The position numbers were made by a program, and so were the translations under genes. From Sphingorhabdus sp. (lineage in GTDB: Bacteria; Pseudomonadota; Alphaproteobacteria; Sphingomonadales; Sphingomonadaceae): a DNA stretch of 64,000 bases. The DNA is taken from NCBI GenBank assembly GCA_028279555.1, contig JANQNO010000002.1:248001-312000 (forward strand), given 5' to 3'. Below, in pieces: positions 8,376-15,558 of this stretch. Position 1 is the stretch's first letter. Each line of letters begins with the position of its first letter. The notes beneath the pieces are model-generated. The model saw only the letters and a list, made by a program, of their open reading frames with translations. It was not told the DNA's origin and did not search any database.

Positions 8376-10319
8376 TTACCCGATTTCTCGTTCTGGAGCA
8401 CTTGGGCCAAGCTGGTTAAGGAACCTACTCGCATTCATCACAGCCTCTCCATACTCAAAACTCGCCGGTTCGATCCCAGATTGATGAGCGTCTGCTGCCG
8501 CCATCCTGCGAGAGCAAGTCAGAAACAAACGGCCCGGCTCTCCTTCATCGGGCCGAGCCTTCACCCTGCTAATTCCGACAAAAAACAGGCGTCGTTGTTC
8601 TTCGATGTCTGCCAATTTTTCATTGTCTGTCTGATCTTCGTCAGGACGTCTTGGCAAGACGCCTTCTACACAAGCCGCTACAACGGTGGCAGGAGCAGAT
8701 AGGCCCTTGCTCTTGTGTAGGCTCATCACCCTAACATCTTGAATTTCTGATGGTATTTCTGGTTGTGCGATTGCATAGCTAAGCTCTGCAACAAATGCGT
8801 TCAGCGTTCCCTCGTTATCGAACTCTTCGTTCTCTAAAATCTCCAAAGAAAGCGCCCGAATATCACGCCAACGATCATCATCTTCAGGGAATAACTCTTC
8901 CACAAGCGCTTGATGACCCCCATCGGCAAAGAGTTGTTGAAGTTGCTCAGTCCTCTCCAAAATCTCGGCAAACCTAGCAATCAGCCGGCCACAGTAAGGT
9001 AACTGGATAACTCCATCTTGCAGTCCGAGTAGGGTAGCCCAAGGCGAGAGACCTGTATCCGCTGAATGTGAACGTACATGCGCATATCCTCCGCGAAGCC
9101 AGGTGTTACTGTTGCGTCCTAAGAGCCAGCGCAGTGCGACACGATCATCGTCATTCGCAGCCAATTTCAAGAAAGCAAATCGCTCTTGGGTTTCTTCGTC
9201 ATCAAGTTCCGCTTCTTGATAGTATGATTTGGTTGGGACATTTCGATTGACGAGCTCTTCGTAGATATAAGTCCCTATGATCTTTCGCTGCGCCAGGATG
9301 ATGATATCGCCGGGGTGTGTTCCTTGGCCCATAAGATCCTCAACAATATCGGCGATCCCACCAATTTCTTGCTGGAGATCAGTAAACTGGATGATCCGAA
9401 CTTCTCCTTCACCGTTTGCATCGAACTCGACTAGTTGTCGATTATGGTCCCTTGTCGGGCTTTCTCCGATCAAATGATTTGACATTTGAACCACCCTTGC
9501 CGGACACCGGCGGCAATCGGTAAGTGCGAGATCCTCGGCTCCGTTGTTGTTGTCGCACCACTCCTTGATTCCTTCAGGGTGCGCAAATTTGAAACTGTAG
9601 ATTGATTGGTCATCGTCTCCGACAATGCAAACGTCGGCATAATCAGAAAGCATGCGAACGATTTCCTGTTCTACCCTGTTAAGATCTTGGAACTCATCAA
9701 CCAATATATGACGAAATTCGCTTCGCTCTTCTGCAACAGGATTATCCCTTAAATATTGATAAAGATAGGGAATTACTTCGCCGATTAACATACCTCGATG
9801 GAAAGTGAGCCAGGAGTTTAGCGCGATCTCGAATTCAGGGTCCCGAAATTCTTCAACATCCGCTGGATCATCGTGCTGTAAGCGGGCCCACGCGGCGTGA
9901 TACGCAAGTATTTTCTTCTTAACATCTCGCTTTCCGCCATGTTGACATAGGTCTGAATAAAGAGGCTCAAGCTCAAACTCATTTAGAGGGCGGGGAACTC
10001 TAGCGGTCGCTTCAAGTACGTGATTTCGAGATAGGATTTTAAGTGCGAGGCTATGAAGAGTCGTGCCATTGAGTTCTTCAGCTCTAGGAGTGTCCATTGC
10101 GACAAGTTCACGGTGAAGATCTTCGGCAGCTACTCTGGTGAATGTTACCGGGAGAATCTCCGAAGGCTCTATTCCTTCCTCTAACAACCTTGAAACACGG
10201 CGCTTCATGGCGAAGGACTTGCCGGTACCTGGGCCAGCAACAACCCGAATGCGGTTGTTGTCAGACGCCGCTATCGAGTAAGCTTCTGAACCCTGCTCTA
10301 ATCCATCGTCCCAAGCCAT
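8376..10319 (-). CDS. UvrD/Rep-like superfamily 1A DNA helicase
   Basis: This 647-residue ATP-dependent helicase carries Walker A GPGTGKS (residues 29-35), LPVTFTRVAAEDL (motif Ia), Walker B VDEFQD (about 207), GDDDQSIYSF (motif III, about 233), VMSLHKSKGLSAP (motif V) and RRLFFVGISRVK (motif VI). These define a 3'-5' UvrD-type motor. It is shorter than housekeeping UvrD (about 720-770) and the linked mutagenesis-type C-terminus is absent. I chose ATG 10319 over a TTG one codon earlier, with AGGA upstream. The gene is noticeably AT-rich compared with its neighbours and stands alone, which suggests an acquired helicase with a repair or defence-associated role; the exact role is unknown. Confidence 0.85.
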   Translation of the reverse strand: MAWDDGLEQGSEAYSIAASDNNRIRVVAGPGTGKSFAMKRRVSRLLEEGIEPSEILPVTFTRVAAEDLHRELVAMDTPRAEELNGTTLHSLALKILSRNHVLEATARVPRPLNEFELEPLYSDLCQHGGKRDVKKKILAYHAAWARLQHDDPADVEEFRDPEFEIALNSWLTFHRGMLIGEVIPYLYQYLRDNPVAEERSEFRHILVDEFQDLNRVEQEIVRMLSDYADVCIVGDDDQSIYSFKFAHPEGIKEWCDNNNGAEDLALTDCRRCPARVVQMSNHLIGESPTRDHNRQLVEFDANGEGEVRIIQFTDLQQEIGGIADIVEDLMGQGTHPGDIIILAQRKIIGTYIYEELVNRNVPTKSYYQEAELDDEETQERFAFLKLAANDDDRVALRWLLGRNSNTWLRGGYAHVRSHSADTGLSPWATLLGLQDGVIQLPYCGRLIARFAEILERTEQLQQLFADGGHQALVEELFPEDDDRWRDIRALSLEILENEEFDNEGTLNAFVAELSYAIAQPEIPSEIQDVRVMSLHKSKGLSAPATVVAACVEGVLPRRPDEDQTDNEKLADIEEQRRLFFVGISRVKARPDEGEPGRLFLTCSRRMAAADAHQSGIEPASFEYGEAVMNASRFLNQLGPSAPEREIG

Positions 10320-10322
10320 CAA

Positions 10323-11149
10323 CTGTCCTAAAGAGTCACAATAATTGATACATAGTAGCAGAGTTAAATCTTAAATAAATATCAAATAGGATGAAGAAAA
10401 ACCTTAGAAGTGATCGCAATTCAATGGATAGAATGGAGGTCTTTGCCATCACCGCCACTTCATCGCCCACGTTACCCCACCCCACTTGCCCCTCTGCATC
10501 GCATAAGCTATCCCTCGCCACGCAGCGGGCAAAATCCTGCTGTGGGGTGTAGTGACCTCGCGTCCGCGCACGCACGGTCGATAGCAATATCGGCCGGGTT
10601 GCCGTCACGCATGTCCAAGGCTCCGCCTAAAGGTGGCGGCAGCTCTGTGCGTGCGCAGAGTTCACTACGACCCGGCTTTCGGACCGGCATTCTTTCACAT
10701 CCAAACCCGCCAGTCCGCTGCGCCGGGCCCCATTTTTGATAGCCAGTGAACAGGCCTTGGGTAGGCGGTGCTTTTCCGTCGCGGCAGGCCCGCCCCCTTC
10801 GCCTGTTTCGCTGGCTGAGCCCGGCGGCGTGGTTGCTCCGTCCCCAAGAGCGGGGCGACAGGCGGCGCGTTCGCATACGGGTCGCGCCGGGCGGGAGGAA
10901 ATCTCGGTTGGTGGTCTGAAGGTCTGGACATGCATCTTCGCCATCTTTCCGCCCGGTTTTTGATAAGGAAGCGGCGATTGGTGACACGGCGAGGCGGCAA
11001 GCAGGAAATGGGCAAGCGCAGGCCATCCATCGGCCTGCTCAATATCGAATTCGCGCTGCTCGTTATGGTAACGGGTTACAGCCTTGTCCGCTCCATCCTT
11101 TACTGGCTGAGCTAGGGTCAGGAGCTTGCACAAGTGATGCATCACCTCA
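10323..11149. other. Gene-poor region with no confident gene
   Basis: The first about 110 bases are AT-rich and form the helicase upstream region. From about 10500 the sequence turns very GC-rich. Several overlapping open frames exist on both strands (10508-11026 and 10627-11145 minus; 10736-10963 plus), but none has a recognisable domain, a convincing ribosome site or normal amino acid composition (Arg/Pro/Cys-rich). The stretch may be a structured RNA, a transfer or replication region, or the decayed end of an acquired element. I could not identify a tRNA, tmRNA or RNase P core in it. Confidence 0.35.
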
Positions 11150-11298
11150 CGTGATCCCCAGCCCTTCGACGCCGCCTGCGGCGTTGCTCAGGATAAACTA
11201 GCATCTTCGATGCAGGCTGGAGTCCAGTCTGGCAAGCGGGACATACTGGACCCCAGCGTTGTTGCCAGGGCAACGTCTTCGACTCCGCTGGGGAGCAC
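11150..11298. repeat. Direct repeat copy A flanking the GFA gene
   Basis: This ~149-bp copy shares nearly all its sequence with copy B at 11824-11970. It starts CGTGATC and CCAGCCCTTCGACGCCGCCT, passes through GCATCTTCGATGCAGGCTGG and ends CTCCGCTGGGGAGCAC. A central ~18-bp stretch differs between copies. It contains internal palindromes (GACGCCGCCTGCGGCGTT). The two copies bracket exactly one gene. Confidence 0.8.
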
Positions 11299-11358
11299 CA
11301 AAGGGAAGCACTGGGGAACATATGGCCAATTCAAAGGCGTGCTTGATGGGTTCGGACG

Positions 11359-11787
11359 CTAGCTGCCGTAAATCTCCGCCTCTTTCCAGAAACCCGGTTT
11401 GCTCTCTCCGTTCCAGTTTTTCCCGTCGGGGAAGCGCAGTTCGACGCCTGATTTCGCGCCGCTGCCGAACAGCCGCATATTGACGCCCATGCGTGCCGCC
11501 TGTTCGGGGTGCGCGGCGGCATAGCCTTCGGTCGTTTGCCAATGCGTTGTCACGCCGCAGATGGGGCAGAAATGGACGCGCACCGCTGGCTCGGCATAGT
11601 CCGCCCTTGTGTAGCCTTCGGTCTCGCCCTCAATGGTGACATCGGCGGGGTCAAAATAGCCCCAGATCGCGCCGGCCTTGGCGCACAGGCTGCAATTGCA
11701 GTGGTTCATATAGTCCGGACGGTGCGCGATGCGCACCGTCACCGCGCCGCAATGGCAGCTGCCTGAATAGGGGGCTGTCTCGATCAT
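11359..11787 (-). CDS. GFA (CENP-V/GFA) family zinc protein
   Basis: The 142-residue product has the GFA-domain cysteine pattern SCHCGAV near the start, then NCSLCAKAGAIWG and later HFCPICGVTTHW. It probably binds zinc in the fold named after glutathione-dependent formaldehyde-activating enzyme; most relatives are not proven to act on formaldehyde. The frame stays open upstream to 11970 but that extension is read from direct repeat B, so the ATG at 11787 is the likely start. It is a single gene between two 148-bp direct repeats. Confidence 0.85.
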   Translation of the reverse strand: MIETAPYSGSCHCGAVTVRIAHRPDYMNHCNCSLCAKAGAIWGYFDPADVTIEGETEGYTRADYAEPAVRVHFCPICGVTTHWQTTEGYAAAHPEQAARMGVNMRLFGSGAKSGVELRFPDGKNWNGESKPGFWKEAEIYGS

Positions 11788-11823
11788 GCGGATTGCATAA
11801 CATTTCGCAGCCAAGAGGTCATG

Positions 11824-11970
11824 CGTGATCTCCAGCCCTTCGACGCCGCCTGCGGCGTTGCTCAGGATAAACTGCATCTTCGATGCAGGCTGGAGTCCAG
11901 AACAAATTTGAACCGCGCTGGACCCCAGCGTTGTTGCCAGGGCAACGTCTTCGACTCCGCTGGGGAGCAC
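11824..11970. repeat. Direct repeat copy B flanking the GFA gene
   Basis: This ~147-bp copy matches repeat A (11150-11298) in the same orientation, apart from a divergent central patch and a one-base indel after GGATAAACT. It sits just upstream of the GFA start. The remaining gap to prmC (11971-12267) holds no gene, but two CTGTCAA...CTGTAAC motifs (12122-12141 and 12186-12201) may be promoter-associated. Confidence 0.8.
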
Positions 11971-12267
11971 AGAGGGACTTCGCCGGGATCACCAAGGGGC
12001 TTTGTGCTGTCCTACAGGCGGGAAATCTGCTTGGTGCGGGCGATGGATGCGTGTCTTTCCTTTCCTCTCCCCGCCACAGCGTGCCCGCCGATGCGCGCAA
12101 AATTCCTGACGGAGTGTCACCCTGTCAATTTTCGCTGTAACGCCCGGTATGAGCGGCTTTGCGCCTTTTCGCTCCCGGTGACAGACTGTCAACACTGTAA
12201 CCTTTTTGCGCGCCATGCCGCACGTCCCGCCCTTTGCAGCGCCGCGCCGCGCGGCTATCGCGGCTGC

Positions 12268-13224
12268 GTGACACAGCTGCCATCTCTCGCCGATGCTCTG
12301 CGCGAAGCCGCTGCGCGCCTCGACGCCGTGAGCGAGACGGCGCGCCTCGACGCCGAATTCCTTGCGGCGCATGCGCTGGGGCTGGAACGGATGGCCATGC
12401 TGGCAAGGCTGCGCGATCTTGACGCGCCGGCGGGCTATGAGGCGCTCATCGCGCGGCGGCTGGCGCATGAGCCGGTGGCCTATATCACCGGGCGGCAGGA
12501 ATTTTACGATATCGCGCTGGCGGTCACGCCTGATGTGCTGATCCCCAGGAGCGACAGTGAGACGCTGATCGATGCGGCGAAGGCGTATTTTGACCGCAAG
12601 CTCGAACCCGAACCCAAAACCGTTAGCCCTGAGCCTGTCGAAGGGCGCTTCAATGCGGAGAAGCGTGCTTCGACAGGCTCAGCACTAGCGGTTAATGGGA
12701 ATACTCCTAAACGCATCCTCGATCTCGGCACGGGATCGGGCGCGCTGCTCTTGCAGGCGCTGACCAGTTTTGGCGCGGCGCGCGGTATCGGCGTAGATGC
12801 GAGCGCGGCGGCGCTGAAGGTAGCGTCGGGCAATGCGGAGGCGCTGGCGCTTTCGGATCGCGCGGATTTCCTGCATCTCGACTGGCGCGAAGCGGGGTGG
12901 GTGGAAGCGCTGGATGGGCCATTCGACCTGATCCTGTGCAACCCGCCCTATGTCGAAGAAGGGGCAGAGCTTGCGCCGATGGTGGCGGAGTATGAGCCTG
13001 CGGCTGCGCTTTTTGCCGGGGCCGACGGCCTTAGTGATTACCGGCTGCTGCTGCCCGCCATTGCCGAATTGCTTGCGCCAGGCGGCATTGCCTGTTTCGA
13101 GATTGGCGCTACGCAGGCGGGCGCTGTGGCCGATCTGGCCGCCGAGTCGGGGCTGGGGAGCCGGCTTCACCATGATCTGGCGGGCAAGCCGCGCTGTCTG
13201 CAATTCTCGCGGCGGCGCGCGTGA
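12268..13224 (+). CDS. prmC: Peptide chain release factor N5-glutamine methyltransferase PrmC
   Basis: PrmC methylates the glutamine of the GGQ motif of release factors RF1/RF2, using S-adenosylmethionine. The protein has the N-terminal helical domain (ARLDAEFLAAHALG), the hinge RQEFYDIALAVTPDVLIPRSDSETL, the SAM motif ILDLGTGSGAL and the catalytic NPPYVEEG near residue 225. The likely start is GTG 12268 (VTQLPSLADAL); the frame remains open further upstream without family similarity. At 318 residues it is about 30-40 longer than usual, because a 74-bp palindromic element (12619-12692) is translated in frame between the hinge and the SAM-binding motif. Confidence 0.92.
   Translation: MTQLPSLADALREAAARLDAVSETARLDAEFLAAHALGLERMAMLARLRDLDAPAGYEALIARRLAHEPVAYITGRQEFYDIALAVTPDVLIPRSDSETLIDAAKAYFDRKLEPEPKTVSPEPVEGRFNAEKRASTGSALAVNGNTPKRILDLGTGSGALLLQALTSFGAARGIGVDASAAALKVASGNAEALALSDRADFLHLDWREAGWVEALDGPFDLILCNPPYVEEGAELAPMVAEYEPAAALFAGADGLSDYRLLLPAIAELLAPGGIACFEIGATQAGAVADLAAESGLGSRLHHDLAGKPRCLQFSRRRA
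12619..12692. repeat. In-frame PEPVEG-type palindrome inside prmC
   Basis: The left arm ACCGTTAGCCCTGAGCCTG continues as TCGAAGGGCGC. The right arm reads GCGTGCTTCGACAGG then CTCAGCACTAGCGGT. The two are inverted copies around a short GC-poor loop. Translated in the prmC frame it gives SPEPVEG and, on the right arm, RASTGSALAV, at residues 118-142. Other copies of the same family are at 15574, 28557, 31455, 45247 and 46489. Confidence 0.85.
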
Positions 13225-13453
13225 AAAAGCGCCTTTTGCCAGGCATTTGCCCCGTTAACGCAATTTTTGCTTGGTTTTGGTTTATTGAACGCCTAGAAAG
13301 AAATCGCTCGGTAGCACGGGGCTTTGTGAAAGACATGCTACCTGGCCGTCCCCAGCGACAGTTTAGCCTTGAGCGAAGTCAGCGGACTTCCAGCGCAAAA
13401 GGGACAAGTTAGCGACAAAGGACCAATAGCTTTCAAGGAACGGGTCACCCTTT

Positions 13454-14059
13454 ATGAATAATCGCCAGAATAACCGCAGGCGCGGTCGCGGTGGCAATCG
13501 CCAGAACAACAATCGCAGCGGTGTCGACCACCAGAACCGGATCGACAACCGGGCCCGCGGAAATGCCAGCCAGATGCTGGATAAATACAAGAAGCTCGCC
13601 AACGATGCGCAGCTCAATGGCGACCGGGTGAATGCCGAATATTATCTCCAGTTTGCCGACCATTATTTCCGGGTGCTCGCTGATTACCGCGCGCGGCAGG
13701 AAGCCAAACAGGAGGCGAAGCAGGAAGAACGCCGGCAGCGCGAGGAAGAGCGCAGCGCTGGCGATGATAGCCGCGATGGTGACAAGCCGCGGGCGCAGGC
13801 CGACGAGGGTGAAAAAGCGCAGAAGGAAAAGCCCGCGCGCAAGCCGCGTGGCCGCAAGCCGCGCGAGGCCAACGGCGCGGACAAGTCCGCCAATGGCAGC
13901 GGTGATGCCGATGGCGGTATCGATCTCGCGGTATTGCCGCCTTCGATCTCTGCCGACGATGATGAAGGCAAGGAAGAAAAGCCAAAGCGCAAGCCGCGCG
14001 CGCGCCGGGCAAAGGGCGATGAAGATGGCGGCGAAGAGGTTTCTGCGCCAGCGGAATAA
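13454..14059 (+). CDS. DUF4167 family RNA-binding-like protein
   Basis: This 201-residue, highly basic protein begins with an Arg/Asn/Gly-rich segment (MNNRQNNRRRGRGGNRQNNN) followed by the conserved DUF4167 core DKYKKLANDAQLNGDRVNAEYYLQF ADHYFRVL at residues 40-78. The rest is a low-complexity Lys/Arg/Glu tail with PRGRKPRE repeats. DUF4167 proteins are alphaproteobacterial and are presumed nucleic-acid or ribosome associated; the exact role is not established. An RBS-like AAGGAACGGG stretch lies upstream. In related genomes it commonly follows prmC, as here. Confidence 0.9.
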   Translation: MNNRQNNRRRGRGGNRQNNNRSGVDHQNRIDNRARGNASQMLDKYKKLANDAQLNGDRVNAEYYLQFADHYFRVLADYRARQEAKQEAKQEERRQREEERSAGDDSRDGDKPRAQADEGEKAQKEKPARKPRGRKPREANGADKSANGSGDADGGIDLAVLPPSISADDDEGKEEKPKRKPRARRAKGDEDGGEEVSAPAE

Positions 14060-14159
14060 CGCCAGCCTCAACGCAGCGTTCAGCCCCGTTAAGCTGGTTG
14101 TAATACACGGATAATTAAGACATGTTCCCTTCGAACGAAATCGATGGGGAGAATGTCCG

Positions 14160-15551
14160 ATGCGCAAGCTGTTCCTGACAATAGTGGGGAGCGCGCTTGC
14201 AGCCCCCCTGATGGCGCAATCTGTTGCGCTGCCCGGCGAAAAATCGGCGCAGGGCGATGTTTCGGTTACCATCTACCAGAATGGCCAGAGCCTGGTGCAG
14301 GATGTGCGGCAGATGAATTTGCCGGCGGGCCGTTCGAAACAGGAATTTCCCGACGTATCGGGCTCCATCCGGCCGGAAACGGTGACGCTCTCTGGCCCTG
14401 GTATCGGCATTGTCGAGCAGAATTTCGACTATGATCTGCTCACCCCGGCCAAGCTCATGGAAAAGGCGGTCGGCCAAACGGTTACGCTGATCCGGACCAA
14501 CCCCGCGACCGGCAGGGAAACGACCTTGCGCGCCAAGGTGCTGGCGGCGAATGGCGGCGTGGTTTTGCAGATCGGCAATACAATCGAGGTGCTCCGCGAT
14601 GATGGCCTGCCCGTCCGCGTGATCTTTGACCGCGTGCCGCCGAATATGCGCGCCAGACCCACGCTTTCTGTAACCGTCGAGGCACAGGGCGGACGCGTTC
14701 CGGCAACGCTCAGCTATCTGACGCCGGGGCTGGGCTGGAAAGCCGACTATGTGACGCTGTTCGACGATGCAGCCGGCACAATCGATGTGCAGGGCTGGGT
14801 GACGCTCACCAACAATACCGGCACAACTTATGACAATACCAATGTCCTGCTAGTCGCCGGTAATCCCAATCGCGGCGGCGGGCGGCGCGGCGGCATCCGC
14901 TTCCCGACCGGCACAATCGATCAGGCTGGAACCCAGAGCAATGACCGTGAAAGGCTGGGCGATTATTATCTCTATCCGCTTGGGCAACGCACGACGATTG
15001 CCAATGCGCAGCAAAAACAGGTGAGTTTCCTCGATGTGAAACGGGCACCTGCGCGCCGCGCCTATGAATTCGTCAATGGCTGGCTTTCCAGCGGCAATTT
15101 CCGCAGCGCGTCTTCAGTGCTCAAATTCTCGACCTCGCGCGGCGGCGGGCTGGGCGATCAGCTGCCGCAGGGAACGATGCGCGTCTATATGCGTGACAAG
15201 CGCGGCGACCCGCAATTTATCGGCGAAAGCGCGATTGAGAATACGCCGATGGGAAGTGCGATGTCGATCCGTACCGGCGAGGCTTTCGACGTGAAGGTGA
15301 AAACTGTGGTCGTCGAGCGCAAACGGATCAATTCGCGCCGCTGGCAAACCAGGATGAGCTATGAAGTGACCAATGCACGGCCAGATGCGATCACGGTTGA
15401 CCTGGCGCAGCGCGGCCTTTGGGGCGATGTCCGCATTACAGAGCAGAGCCTGGAGGGCACCCGCGTTTCGGCGGACAAGATCGAGTGGAATGTGCCCGTT
15501 CCTGCCAATGGCAGGGCCATCGTAACGGCCACATTCGACAGCCGTTATTGA
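14160..15551 (+). CDS. Secreted DUF4139 domain protein, first of a tandem pair
   Basis: The 463-residue protein has a clear Sec signal peptide (MRKLFLTIVGSALAAPLMAQ, cleavage near residue 20) and then a mature part dominated by a beta-rich DUF4139 domain. Recognisable features are the N-terminal TIYQNGQSLVQDVR, the central LSYLTPGLGWKADYV and the WVTLTNNTGTTYDNTNVLLVAG segment. The function of DUF4139 proteins is not known; they are likely periplasmic or surface proteins. It is followed 7 bp later by a paralogue on the same strand, so the two are probably one transcript. Confidence 0.85.
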   Translation: MRKLFLTIVGSALAAPLMAQSVALPGEKSAQGDVSVTIYQNGQSLVQDVRQMNLPAGRSKQEFPDVSGSIRPETVTLSGPGIGIVEQNFDYDLLTPAKLMEKAVGQTVTLIRTNPATGRETTLRAKVLAANGGVVLQIGNTIEVLRDDGLPVRVIFDRVPPNMRARPTLSVTVEAQGGRVPATLSYLTPGLGWKADYVTLFDDAAGTIDVQGWVTLTNNTGTTYDNTNVLLVAGNPNRGGGRRGGIRFPTGTIDQAGTQSNDRERLGDYYLYPLGQRTTIANAQQKQVSFLDVKRAPARRAYEFVNGWLSSGNFRSASSVLKFSTSRGGGLGDQLPQGTMRVYMRDKRGDPQFIGESAIENTPMGSAMSIRTGEAFDVKVKTVVVERKRINSRRWQTRMSYEVTNARPDAITVDLAQRGLWGDVRITEQSLEGTRVSADKIEWNVPVPANGRAIVTATFDSRY

Positions 15552-15558
15552 GGCGAGA

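Noticed and set aside
10508-11145. Two overlapping minus-strand frames of about 172 codons
   Set aside because: Arg/Pro/Cys-rich composition, no start signal, and each overlaps the other; I treated the stretch as unassigned.
11821-12267. A longer version of PrmC starting at 11821
   Set aside because: The upstream part is read through direct repeat B and has no PrmC similarity; the GTG at 12268 precedes the first conserved residues.
13310-13342. GGTAGCA...TGCTACC inverted repeat before the DUF4167 gene
   Set aside because: A 7-bp stem with a 19-base loop and no T-run is too weak to call a terminator or operator.
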